From positions 171,106,501-171,170,500 of the forward strand of contig CM060833.1 in the NCBI GenBank assembly GCA_030762175.1: 64,000 bases of DNA, given 5' to 3'. The notes under the pieces were generated by a model, which saw only the letters and a list, made by a program, of their open reading frames with translations, was not told where the DNA came from and did not search any database. Both the position numbers and the translations under genes were made by a program. Below, one piece after another: positions 47,982 through 59,470 of this stretch; position 1 is the stretch's first letter, and each line of letters opens with the position of its first letter. The DNA comes from Metallyticus violacea. Taxonomy: Eukaryota; Arthropoda; Insecta; Mantodea; Metallyticidae.

Positions 47982-48293
47982 GTGCATTCCCGGCCCAGTT
48001 GTGAGGGGGGTTCCCGTGTGTTAATTCCTCTCCCACTTCTTTGTCCACCTGTTGTTGCTCCGCAAGTCGCTGAGATGACCTCTTTGCACCTTCCCAGAGG
48101 CAGTTACAGCTCCCCTTCTCTGCTGTCTGTTGACCGCTGCGACATCTTCAGAGGGAGGCTGCGGGCCGCCAGCGTGTCCGACACCTGTTCCGGCGAAACA
48201 CCACTGCTCTCTTGTACTGTACCCGCCACCTACTCTTATCCCTACGCGCCTTCAGTTTCTGCAATTCTTGCCTGGGCCACACTCGTGCATTAA
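47982..48293 (+). other. GC-rich, coding-like island of unknown nature
   Basis: GC content jumps against its flanks, and one + frame stays open for 103 codons to TAA. The peptide from ATG at 48075 is Ser/Arg-rich (EMTSLHLPRGSYSSPSLLSV, then RAASVSDTCSGETPLLS). That would suit a cytoplasmic receptor loop or tail, and AG at 48073-48074 after a pyrimidine-rich tract would make a phase-0 acceptor. No strong donor follows. A minus frame over the same DNA (48148-48357) is rich in Arg. It could be an alternative exon, a promoter/CpG patch or a worn repeat. No family recognised. Confidence 0.25.
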
Positions 48294-51200
48294 TAATAAG
48301 TTGATCGAACTGCGGAATATCATGAAAACCTTGTGCCGTTTCAAAAATGTCTTTCATGTCTCACTCTGATACAATGCCAGAAAACGAGTGGAATGTGTGC
48401 TACCTTCCGGAACACTGTGCGCAATACCAAAGAAAGTATTTTGAAAAATCTGTGTTGAACAAAACTTCTTGTGTCATTTTGTGTATTTCAAAACGTATCT
48501 TATTTAATCATCTGCGATTCTAACTGGTTCATATTAGTACTGTTCAAGATAAACGTTTTACTCCATTATTATCTGAGCATCTTCAAATGAGAGCTTCGCC
48601 AGAAATAACCGTCCGCTCAAGAATTAGGCTTTACAATGATCAATGGATATACGAAAAACGGTCAATGGATAACTGTACAAATAAACTACGTAATATATGT
48701 TGAGCTTCTCTCATAGAATAGCTAGCCAGGAACTCCAGTGGTAATATCTCAGTGACGAAGAGAACAGATTATTGAACAGAAGCCCTCCACCTGTATGCGC
48801 AGTGTCGAATTACATTAACTGCACATCCACTAAGAGAGGTTCCAACAGAATTCCTACAGCGCTGAACGCCCCTCTCTTTCAAGCAGTGTGACTTACCTTT
48901 TTAATGGAACGAAACTCTATAAAGAAATTTATAGAAGAAAGAGAAACCCCAACTTTTCTCATTACAGAATTTCGTTAAAAATCTGACACTTTCCTCTATT
49001 TTAAGATTTGATAAGTTTTGATTAGCTCTAATGTTTACTTTCTCGTTTATACGTATATTTCTTCTAAGAGAAAATAGACGCCAAAGAATGAAATTCGTAT
49101 ATATTGCATTTGATTTTACAAGCAACTCTTTAAGGTTTCTTCAGCCACCGCAGAGCTGTAGGAGTAACAAACTTGCTTACCGCTCTCGCTGCGGACCCGG
49201 TTCAGATCCCATTTGGGTTCACTTGAGGTTTTCGTTCAGGGTTTTCCTCAGTCTTTAAGGATGAAAACCAAGTAGCTTTATCGGTTTAGGTATCTTAGCA
49301 CGTCTCTAATCTTTAAGTCATTCATCGTTCGTGACCGCAAAGGGGGGAAAAACCTCTTTGTTTCACGAATTTAAATATAAGCCGCCAGCCTTGGTGGAAT
49401 CCAACTATCGTTGTGTTAAGACACGATATATCATTTTGCACAAAACTGCAATTTATATTGGGAATTCTATGTCTTGTTTCTGAATAATATTTAACATCTT
49501 CTTCTTCCCCATTCATCCTACTTAAAGGTGCTTTTGATAATTTACTAAGCGTCCAGTCACCCATCTGCCGGCCACATGTACGGGCCGCAACGGTAGATCG
49601 ACTGACCTACCAAATCTCTGACGTTAACGATTTGCAATCGTTCCATTCAAGCCACTAATGCAACTCAGTCACAAAGTCAAATCGTGTTTTACTTGCAGCA
49701 TGTTAACGATGTACGAGTGGTTTATTGTTATGTGTGTGAATTAAATGTAGGGTATTGAAATATCGCCGCAAAACACTACAATATTTTGCACATGAGAAAA
49801 AGTAACTTGCGGAGCAGGGTGCAGACAATCTGCACAGAAAATTCCTACTGTTTCGGTTCCACAAAAATATATTGTAAAAAACGTTTTCTTGTGTTTAGGA
49901 AAGATAGAATTTGTAACCGAAAACGATGTTGTACTTTAACTAGAAAAAAAATAGTTGACAATGGAAAAATATTAAAGTACAGAAGCTTGCCAGTCATGTA
50001 TCACAGGATACAAAAGGCAATAGTATAAACGTGTATTGAATTATTATTATATTATTGTTATTATTACTATTGTTGTTGTTGATGATGAGGCTTAATTTCG
50101 AATTACCCTGTTATCTAAGATATCTTTTTATGATATGGTTCTTCAGATCTTATCACGGTAGTTATTAGAGAAACCTAACAAAAAAAAAAAAAAGGAGAGT
50201 AGAGAACTGAAATGAAATGAAACACAATATAAGAGCAGAATTTTTTAAATGATTTTTAAGCGAAACTTTTGGTGTAAATGCTAATTTTATATGAAAATGT
50301 CATGAATGCTGAATACCACTTGAACGTCTGCTATTAAGGTAATATGGTTATTCATTATTATTGAGAGTTCTACACTATCAGCTTCTTTAAAATTATCGAC
50401 TGTATTTATAATAGATTGGTAAAACAGAACTCAGTGCAGTATTTTCTTGCCTTAAAGCATGTTTTATAAATAGCACAATATAATTTTTTCTTAAATGTTG
50501 TTGTTAGCATTTATTATGTAAAAATTTAAAAATCTAAATTTACAAGAACTATAGAAATCGTCTTTCAGTGTCGGCCATTATCTATTCTGAAACATTTAAA
50601 TTGTTAGTGATAGATGGCATTGAAATTTATCATGAATGTTTAAAAAACATAATTATTGTAACTTATTCTCAGTGTTTAAGTTCAATGGCCGAAAACCTCA
50701 CTTTTTACAAAAATCAGAAATATTTATAATCTCTTGATCCACATATCCGACATTCACCCAAGTTGTACATTTTGATAAACTGAACCCTTCAAATGTCTCT
50801 GCATTTTACATTCCCTTTATTTGCACCGATCTCCCTCCACTTTACCCCGCCGCTTCTTAGTTGGGGTTTCATCTTCCATATTTTTGTTTTTCTTTGGAAT
50901 ATTTCTTTTCTTCAGCAATCATTTTATTTGTAAGGTGAAAACTTCAGGGCCCCACTTCAGTAGACTTCAGTACAAGAGAGAGATATTTTCATGAAAGCAG
51001 CGAATAGTGCAAGTATATCTGAAGATGAAAGAAAAACGGTTGACGTTTTCAGCCCTGGATTGACCTGAAGTTTGAACAACTTGGACAATGTGGTGAACTC
51101 TTTAGGTTGGTTAAAGTAAAATGTCTGAAGGTTCTTAATCAGGAAAGTGCGGTCTGATGCAGGGTCCAGCTATGAAGCATTTTCTGTTCAATATCAAGAT

Positions 51201-51420
51201 GAGAGGTTTTTGTTTCAGTTCATATTCTGGAAAATCCTCAGCAGGACACCAAACCCTGAATGAAGACAAAGTTTACTAGACCAGCAATTTCTCTTTGGGA
51301 AACTTACGTAAGATAACATTTCCTTACGCAGACAGTTTTGAAGGGCTGCATTATTGCCCGAGTGCAATTTGTGTAGCCTGTGAAGGATCGCTTTGACGTG
51401 ATCTTTTCTTGTTTTATTGG
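48294..51420. other. non-coding stretch
   Basis: Contains an impure ATT/TTG repeat at 50041-50090 and an A run at 50181-50193. No gene recognised. Confidence 0.5.
49150..49270 (+). mobile_element. SINE-like fragment
   Basis: A CTTGCTTACCGCTCTCGCTGCGGACCCGGTTCAGATCC head (worn B-box, 49199 on) is followed by GGTTTTCGTTCAGGGTTTTCCTCAGTC, which matches the family A body segment TTTTCCTCAGTCC. Short and diverged. Confidence 0.4.
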
Positions 51421-51620
51421 ATTGTTAGGGTCGAAGGAGGTTACTTCGGCACAGTCTTGCTCCACGGCTGATCGTTGTGCCTACGCTCCCAATGGGAACA
51501 CTTTTGGGAGGAAGGGATGAGGTAAATGAGATTATATGTAATGAGAAAGCGGAAAATGCGTGAAAAGTAAATATCTATCGCAGTATTCGCCTTAGAAAGA
51601 GGGAAAAAAAGAAAAAGATA
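51421..51620 (+). repeat. dispersed repeat family C, copy 3
   Basis: GTTGTGCCTACGCTCCCAATGGGAACACTTTTGGGAGGAAGGGATGAGGT (51475-51524) matches the core seen at 60890 and 4790. ATCTATCGCAGTATTCGCCTTAG (51572 on) matches ATTCATCGCAGTATCCGCTTAAG at 61090. The middle is missing compared with copy 4. Confidence 0.55.
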
Positions 51621-53139
51621 AAAGAAAGGGGAAAAAAACTAAGGTCATATGGCCGACCACAAAGGGTTTGAATCGTGAATATGCGTGTCAAGCATTACCT
51701 GTTTTAGTTGCTATGACAGTTTACTATTTGGAGCACACACTCCTTTTAGTAGGGTGAGTCCTCTCAAAAATAAAACTCCACCATTTCAAAAATTCCTCAA
51801 CCGCGAAAATACTTCCTGAGGAGCATTGCTATTCAAAACTGTAGCTATTCTTATTTGTTCGCATATGAGGAGCATTTATACGCAACAGAATCGTCATATT
51901 TCTTCCCCTCTCTGGAGACTTGTAGAGTCAGGCATTCTTAAACAGAGGTCAGGATGTCTCCACATAAAAGCATACTAGTTTTGCTTCCACTCGTCAGATT
52001 ACTTCTTAGCGGACCAGACAACACCGTTACCCAAACAACTTAATGTGAGCTCCGCCACATCAAATAGCCAAGCTTTCCCTTCTCTTATTACTTTTATTGT
52101 AAGCAAACATTTTTAATTGCACTATAACTTGAGCTCTATTATGAAGCTATGTTATGACATACTACGAAATTGAAATGTTATTGTACAAATTTCATATGTT
52201 AAATTTCGAAGTATAAAATATAGTACTTTAAAATGAAATAAAAATTTGAAAAAGTAAATTTTAGTAATGTGATGAAAAACTGTTGGTTATCTGTGAAAAA
52301 TGAAAGTAAATCATTCTTACATAATGCCTGTCTTAACCCTGCGCTAAAACATGTTGCTGTTTCATAGCACAATGTCTTTCGTAGTCAAATCATGATCATC
52401 GTCTTCATGTAACTTTCATAACTTTTTACCGGCTCTTTTCCAACTGTTAGATACATTTACCGGTTTAATGCACCTGGTTGTGTTCCAGCTTTGCGGTTCA
52501 AAACACTTTACCGAGGCACAGTCAACATTTGTCTCAGAATTTCATAACATTGCCATTTAGCGATGGGTCATACACTGTCAGCACTGATCGGATAGTAAGC
52601 GGAGAGAGACTCAAGCAAATATACCAACCAACACACCAATAGTAGATAAATTGCATCACGTTGAAGATTCGTTGGCAAACGAAAATATACTACAATAATG
52701 ATTTTAAAATAAGGGCTATACGTTTCGTTATTTGTTTGTAGCGGAGTTAACACAGTGTTTGAAGCTATTTACTGCGATGGGGGCAGAGATCGGCATTCCC
52801 GGTTCAGCGAGAGCGAACGGAACATTAACTTGTTGTCTAAAATTTCATATAACATGCGAATTGTTTTTCCATTCTTCGTCGTGTTCTTGAACCTGCCCAT
52901 CTCAGAGATTAATTCTACGAAATTTCCTTGATCAGTTGCTTTTATCCTATCTCCAAGTACATGCTAAGGGGGGAGGGGGATCAGATTTATGTTCTGCTTG
53001 ACTCTGCGCTGGATTCACACCATGTCTGATGCAGATCAGACAGCTTTTAGCCTCATTCTTTCATCACCAGTCACTTGGAAGTCAAGCAGTTAAAAGCAGA
53101 CGCTTAGCAATGAGAAGTGCCAAAGTTCCAATGCTTCCC
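51621..53139. other. non-coding stretch
   Basis: No gene or element recognised. A short G-rich run (52968-52979) is present. Confidence 0.45.
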
Positions 53140-53300
53140 ATAACACATTGGAGAATCACCAGATCTGGTTCAGTTAAACCAAAATGATAACACATTGGAG
53201 AATGACCAGATCTGGTTCAGTTAAACCAAAATGATAACACAATGGAGAATCACCGGGTTCTCGTGCAGTGTACTATGCTTAGTCCAAAACGATAACACTG
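53140..53300 (+). repeat. 47-bp tandem repeat, three full units and a worn one
   Basis: ATAACACATTGGAGAATCAC starts units at 53140, 53187 and 53234 (47 bp apart). The first two units agree at all but one position. A fourth, diverged start (GATAACACTGGG) lies near 53291. Confidence 0.9.
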
Positions 53301-54313
53301 GGTGACGGTATACATGTCTTAAGAGTGCTTCAGTCATTTATGTCATAGTACTTGACTGAACTGTATGGCTCCATCACACGTCCAAATGGTAGGACAAAAT
53401 AGCAGCACAGACGCTCTAAATAGAACACCTAACGCACGATATCTGTGTACCCAGGCTACGTCACTACCTGCTATGACGACATCACTGAGTAAGCTAATCT
53501 GCATATTGTTATATTTGGATGTCCACAGTCGCTTTCACTTTCACTTGTCACATGTACTTCTCACTCAAGCACGTAACTAAATGTTTTCTTGGAAAAGATA
53601 CCTGCTACAGAAAAAGCTGGGCGCAGGCGCAAGATGTCCTCTCTCTGTCTGAACAGCTTTCTCTTTCCCACAATAACGGACTGCAAGTGCAAACTTAACG
53701 CGAGCGAGGTCTATCCTGACGTGTCAAGGCATTTCAAGGGATATTTAGGGAGCGGATACCACCTACATTACTTGCTCCATTTGCGAGCTAAGAGAGTTGC
53801 TTGTTATCTTCATTTTAATTGTACTGCTGTATGACGGTTGTTTATTTTAGAACGGCATTTTACGTACACCTGTATATTAGATCGCTGTGCAAAGAAGTGT
53901 TATGTGTATAGCTTTATTCATATTACTGAGTACTTTGGCATCTTTACTAAGTTTTAATCTGGTTTAGCTTACAATTCTTATGTATACTGTAAAGTGGTGT
54001 ATACAATGGTAACAACAATAACGTGCATGCCGCAGCTGTAACAATATTTCTGACTGAAATATTAGTAAGTGTAATACACATGGAACTTGCGTCAGTTAAG
54101 TAAGCTAATGTGTTTTACAAGACCTATCTGTTATTTCGGTGCTATCTCGGTATCTGCTATGCTTGTAAGACAGCGCTTTTGCTGCGTTGGATCGGTAAAA
54201 GAACGTTCTAACGTCTTCCTTTTAACCGCTGCCTACTGATCCTCCGACATTAAGGACGGAGACGGTTTAAACAACCAGTGTCTTCAAGTGATGGAGCTGT
54301 ATTTGTGTTGTAG
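53301..54313. other. non-coding stretch before the tail exon
   Basis: Several frames of 70-80 codons without recognisable domains. The end (54293-54313, GAGCTGTATTTGTGTTGTAG) forms the T-rich acceptor of the next exon. Confidence 0.45.
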
Positions 54314-54670
54314 TTTCTGTGCCGGCGTGGGGCAGAGAGACAGCAGGAGTCGACTAAGAGCCGGTGCTGTGGAGCTACAGCGCCTTGCAGTGCCATGCAA
54401 CACATGGCACCTCCTCCTCCTTCATCGCATGGGGGTGGTGCATCTTCGACGTCAGGCTGCTCTGGGGGCGGTAGCGTCGGCGGCGATCCTAGCGAGAAGT
54501 ACTGGGGAGAGATTCTGGAGCGCACCGTCTCATCCAACAGCCTCCAACGTCTGCAGAGAGTCTACGGACATCATCCTCATCCGCCGCCCCCACCTCCTCC
54601 ACCACCTCCACCTCCAAGACCTAACGGTGATCTCCGTCTCTTTGACCCTATTGGCAGTTGCGAGATTTGA
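54314..54670 (+). CDS. putative terminal exon of the GPCR: cytoplasmic tail
   Basis: 357 bp, 118 codons plus TGA. The acceptor TTGTGTTGTAG at 54313 leaves the frame in phase 0, matching the helix 7 exon. The peptide starts FLCRRGAERQQESTKSRCC. Basic residues and a Cys pair just after helix 8 are what a palmitoylated GPCR tail shows. A Gly/Ser-rich part (SSHGGGASSTSGCSGGGS), a charged helix-like EKYWGEILERTVSSNSL, a run of twelve Pro, and the end RPNGDLRLFDPIGSCEI follow. The block is much richer in G+C and CpG than its flanks and codes sensibly in this frame only. Two further in-frame acceptors (CAGCAG at 54341-54346) could give shorter forms. The link to the receptor is an inference from strand, phase and composition. 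It could instead open at ATG 54395 as the first exon of another gene. Confidence 0.6.
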   Translation, partial: FLCRRGAERQQESTKSRCCGATAPCSAMQHMAPPPPSSHGGGASSTSGCSGGGSVGGDPSEKYWGEILERTVSSNSLQRLQRVYGHHPHPPPPPPPPPPPPRPNGDLRLFDPIGSCEI

Positions 54671-55021
54671 CAAATGGCTCGTATGGGCTCACATGATTCC
54701 TGTGTATAGCATAGGCATGAGAACGTTTTGACGTCATATCCGCCGCGCCTTTGCAAGCACCCCTGATATCGCAGAGATAAACGGCTTAAAGAATATGAAT
54801 TTTGCCATGGCAGTTTTACCAGAACAAAATCAGTTAAAAGTATCCAAATTTTAAGAAAAAAAGAAGAACAAAATATTCAGTCGACAAATGTAGATCAAAA
54901 CAAAATTTCTGTTCTTAGATTCGTAACAGCCACTTTTCAAGTAAAGTACATGGCGGAATCATGTAAGGCTAACATTAAGGTATTGTGATCCTGCATGCCT
55001 CTGATCGAGAGTGCGTAACGC

Positions 55022-55027
55022 AATAAA
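55022..55027 (+). promoter_or_regulatory. candidate polyadenylation signal
   Basis: AATAAA about 350 bases after the TGA of the tail exon, the first canonical hexamer downstream on the + strand. Fits a short 3' UTR for the GPCR transcript. Confidence 0.5.
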
Positions 55028-55979
55028 AGAGTCAAAATACAGTTTAAAATATTGTCAACATCAGAGCATTTTATACCTGACTGCCGTAATCCAAATAGGC
55101 TTTACGTTATTTGAAGTCCAGTAGTTCGGGTACACCAAATAGTGGTTTCTGGCCTGATTTTTAACGTGCTTATCAGGAATATATTTCCATTTCTTTCTTT
55201 GAGGGGATGCTAAATAACTTACAGACTTGAACTCGTTTCTACGACCTCCCATTGTATTTAATGTTTTTCTAAATTATTAATTTTTAATTTTGTTCAAGTT
55301 ATTTACATAGTGGTGACCGATATTTTCATAAGGAAGTGTTTTATCCTCACATTTATAATTCTGAAAATCGGTGGCACATACACAAGACCATTATTTTATG
55401 GAACATTTCACTGACTTTCGGCTCCGGATTTCCTTAAAGTCAAACTAATGAATGTAATTCACTGAAAATTGACACGACATTCATTAGTGTATGAGAAGCA
55501 TAAAAGGTAACAGCACTACTGTCTAGTCCAGTGGTGAAGAACTGAAAATGTATCGAATTGCATTTGACTGTGATGATGATGTTCTCGATCAGGCAGCAGG
55601 AGGCATGCATTCTGTTACGAACAATACAGTACGTACAGTATAATATGAACCACAACACAGCGGATGTTTACTGTCCACATATGCTGGAGAATTCTGTCAA
55701 ATGCAATTTTTGAGCAGTTTGGATTTCGGAAACCATTAGTAAAATTCGCCATAGTTTTATTGAAGAAACTCAAAACTATATATTTTAAGGTTCACGAAGA
55801 AACACATTTCTATAAAAACACCAAAAACTGCCAGAAACAATTACACAGGTGGTGTAAAACAGACTGTGTGCTTCATACACAAATCCTTCCACAAGCATAT
55901 GTCAATGAGATACAGCTACTGCTGTGCAAGAAACTGTTACTGGCTTCAGCAATTTCTCATTACACATTCTCCAAAGTGG
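55028..55979. other. non-coding stretch
   Basis: A 182-codon + frame begins at 55664. Its first two thirds have no recognised domain, and its last third is the wrong frame of the transposase relic at 55980, so it is not taken as a gene. Confidence 0.45.
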
Positions 55980-56230
55980 TGTGGTGGGCACCCTTCGTGC
56001 TTGCTCTTTCCAGCAAGATGGTGCTACCAGCCACACCCCTAATGTTACCATTGCTGAAAGTGTTTTCCTCTTTGCAGATTGTGTTATTTCTAAAGGACTT
56101 TGACCCCAAGGTCCCCTTAACTGACCCCACCAAATTTCTTCTTTTAAGGCAAGTTGAAAGGAAAAGTGACTCTCCTGGACTCCTGGACACGATGGACAGG
56201 AAATTGAGGTGATTCCTAATGTGCCTATGA
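55980..56230 (+). mobile_element. Tc1/mariner-like transposase relic (second and third catalytic segments)
   Basis: One frame gives SFQQDGATSHTPNVT (56006-56050), the QQDGA..H segment carrying the second catalytic Asp of Tc1/mariner-like transposases. FADCVISKGL.PQGPLN follows (for the RGLWPPRSPDLTP stretch, with stops at the Trp and Thr positions), then FFF*GKLKGKV (for FFLWG-LK-KVY, the Trp now a stop). The N-terminal part was not recognised. Dead relic. Confidence 0.75.
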
Positions 56231-58409
56231 ATGCCTCCTATAAAAATTAAATGCTAGTGTAGGCATGCCTTATTGCTAATAAAACCCCCCTTCCAACATT
56301 TGTTACGAGAAGAGCATGGTTTACACACAACAAGGTATGTCTGTGTCATGTGCCACTGAATTACGTCCATTAGTCTGAAAGCTAAAAGGAAAAATTATTG
56401 GCCGAAAGCGAGCGAAGCACTTCGTACAGTTCTCTTTAAAAGATCTGTTCAACAATAAATGAGGTCATCTTCTTTATTTTACTAGCGACTGAGGTTCACT
56501 GTTAGTTTTCATATCTTAAAAAGAATAAGATTCAAAATTAATCCTAAAATGTCATAATTTTTGCAAATAGTAACACACAATTCATACTGATATAAAATAA
56601 AGTTTGATAGCCTTCCCAAATGGAATGACGGTAATGTTCCGTTATAGGTACTTGATCAGGAGCCGGACGTGACGTCATATTATGAGCCCATAGCTACAAG
56701 CTAAATTTTAATTGCAAAAACAGACATTGCACTTGATCTCCCTTATTGACTTCGGAATTGAACAGTATAATAATCCAAGTGAAAGTATTGATGTGATGCG
56801 TTCTGACGAAACTGACGATCGAAAGGAGTTAAAACTGTTGCAAAGCAGTTCTTTGTTTCTTCGAAGTAAAAGGATGCTTAGAGCAGATGATTGATGCCTG
56901 TAGTTATAAACTTGATACAGGCAGTGGTAAACTTCAAGGAGAGTTTCTGAATGTGAGATTTGAATACAAAAGTGATCACAACTATAAGAGTATTGTTTTC
57001 CTCGATACTGTAATGAACTTTTATGGTATTTGATGTAAACCTGACATGCAGAAAATATATAATAGTTGACCAGAATTTATAATTATAGTTTCTCAATATT
57101 TTCCCTTCATCGTTTATTCAGTGCATTAAGGTGACACTGGTGCAAAATGGATTATTTTTCCTTTTGAATGAAATGTAATTAAAGTTTAAGGGTTAACTCT
57201 GTTATGAATGAGACACTATTGATATACTTTTGAATCTCTAGCTAAAGAAGTTTTTAAAACCATTTTGTTTTTAAAAATAATACACATATGGGGTATACCT
57301 TTTACCTTTAAATTTAAGATATAGTTCTGTAATTTTGTATGAAAATACTAAAATTATATGATAATATATCATTTAATTTTGCATTTGTTTTATAAAATAT
57401 AGTTTTGTAGTTTAAATAAGAACTTTTCTTTCATCTCTGAGGGGAAAATTACTTTGTTTAACTGTTACGAAAAAACCAATTTCACTATAATAAAGTTATA
57501 CAAATGGCAAAAAAAAAAAAAAAAAAATGTTGGCTAATATACCAATGTTTACTTTTAAAAATACACTTTCAAGTAATATCAAGAGAAACTAACCTAAAGT
57601 TTTTGATTATAAATTATTGTTCACTAACTCAATAGAAAACCCTTGCACCATTTAATGTACCTACTTCATTCTTTTCAGTTTATTCTATGAAATCTTTTTT
57701 CATTATTGTAGCAAGTCTCTTTTTAATTCCTGTGTCGAGCGCTGTGTTTGATGCGACCTTTGTCTCTGCCTTTGCTTATTCTGCTACCTATTGATGATAT
57801 TTTATTTTATTTTTTTTTTTTTAATACGTCTGCCCCAGGTTAAGAAGAGAAATAGCTTTTACCTCTGCCTTAGTAATCTTTTTTGTAGCAAGTACACAGT
57901 ATTGCAACATTAAAAGCATAGGTGTTTACCTAACTGGCTTTCTATTGCCTATTTCATTTACATTTATTTACAATGGATCATTAAGCACAATGTTTAGCTT
58001 TTATTTTCTGCAGGGCTTCCTTAATTATTTACAAAATGTAAAAATGTTGTGTGTTTCCCTGAAAGCACGCGGTACATAACTGTAAACTTATTGAAGCAAA
58101 CAACGGCATGCTTAAAATAAACACTCAGTTGCTGTTGAGCTGTGAAGTGCAAGCATTTGCTTACAGCTTCAATATGCGAGTGTAAGCCAATTAAGTCACC
58201 GCTGAAAAGAAGAAAGAACTGCTTGGTCGGTTGTCTAATAATTTTATGAAAAGAGGAGTAATAATAAGATTGTTTCATATATTTTGCTAAATTTAATTAT
58301 TTCTTGAATATTTGATTTAATTAGGATGTGTGAGCGGAATTTTCAAATCTAGAGTTTGTAACATAGATCAAACCAAAATTTGATTATAAAGACATGGGAA
58401 CAAATTTGT
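56231..58409. other. AT-rich non-coding stretch
   Basis: An A run at 57509-57527 and a T run at 57811-57822. No gene recognised. Confidence 0.55.
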
Positions 58410-59470
58410 ATTGAATAAAGAAGAGAATTCTCAAATGACAAGGTTTTCAATTTGTATCGGGGGTTTATCAAAACAAGAATATCCCTATAAGTCCGGCCAC
58501 TTCTTCAAGAAGGCGAACGTGATTGCTGAACAGTTAAACACATCGGCCAGCATTGGGTGGTTGGATTGCTTTTGCAAGTGCAACAGCATGATGTTCTGCG
58601 TAGTGATTTACAAGCAGCTGGAAACCACTTCCTGACGTCACCTCTGCTTTTGCTATAGAAGACATTTAATGCAGGTGTTACCAGTAAGTTCATTGATTGA
58701 AAAGGGTGAAACATGCAAAGAAAGAAATAAATCAAAAGAGCGGATTACAGTATTGTCGTGTCGTAGAAAAACTAAAACCACTTGTCATTGGAAATGCTGC
58801 CAATCCAAGAGTGTTTAAAAAAAACATTGTGACAGTGGACGGCATTTTTGTAAAGAAGCGTCACAACAGAAAGGCATGGATGACTGGAGATATTTTTAGG
58901 GACTAGTTTAAAGAAATGAAAAAGAATGATAGTAAAACATTAATGCTTATTGACAAACTATGTAGAAAAATGTTGTAAAGTTTCCAAATCTAACAAGGGA
59001 AGTGCAACCACTACAGAAAAGCATCATACTTGTGAGAAAACTGCTGTACATACTCGTAAAGCAGCTAATGCGGGTTGTGATCAACACTGAGGACAGTTGC
59101 AACAATGTTACAGATTGTTCAACAGTGATAACCTTCTTGATACCATGTGGCATGGAAAGGCGTAACGGAAAACACAATAGTGAAGTGTTTTAGACATCCA
59201 CCAGCTGCGTAACAGAAGAAGACACTACATGGAGGATATTTCTCTGAAGTTTCTCATCCTTCCATGGAAGTTAAGACATGCTGGAAGGGCGTGAAGATGT
59301 TCCTGATACTGCTGCACCAAGTTTGTCAAGTGATGACAAGAAAAAGGACATTTTCTTCAAATGAAGCGGAGGCAGTTTCTGTCCTTGAAGAACTTCCTAC
59401 CCATCAAAGATATTGAAGGTGTTTGTACAGTCAGTCATAAATATTAGAAACTTTATTTGCACTAAAAGAG
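58410..59470 (+). mobile_element. jerky/Tigger-type DDE transposase relic
   Basis: Ordered pieces over three frames. These are a CENP-B-type HTH (FFKKANVIAEQLNTSASIGW then LDCF, ~58500-58570, for the KA..FAE.L....SNGWLDRF motif), the DDE core VEKLKPLVIGNAANPRVFKK (~58765-58820), and RKAWMTGDIFRD (~58868-58904). KTLMLIDKLCR follows (~58935-58970, for the L.IDN.P.H second-Asp motif, with N lost), then KFPNLTREVQPLQKSI (~58979-59025, for LP.NTT...QP.DQGI), and GVTENTIVKCFRH (~59160-59200). Stops, frameshifts and altered catalytic residues make it dead. It is a different subfamily from the pogo relic at 6200. Confidence 0.8.

Larger units (their letters stand above)
23992..54313 (+). other. presumed giant intron (about 30.3 kb) of the GPCR gene
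   Basis: This lies between the donor after helix 7 (GTAAAA) and the acceptor TTGTGTTGTAG before the tail exon. That it is one intron is an inference from strand, phase and peptide character at both ends. It is filled by transposon relics, SINEs, microsatellites and the 92-bp minisatellite, and holds no other convincing gene. If the tail exon belongs to another gene, this is intergenic. Confidence 0.5.

Noticed and set aside
55664..56212. A 182-codon open frame
   Set aside because: Its last third is the wrong frame of a Tc1/mariner-like transposase relic (QQDGATSH is in another frame), and the rest has no domain.
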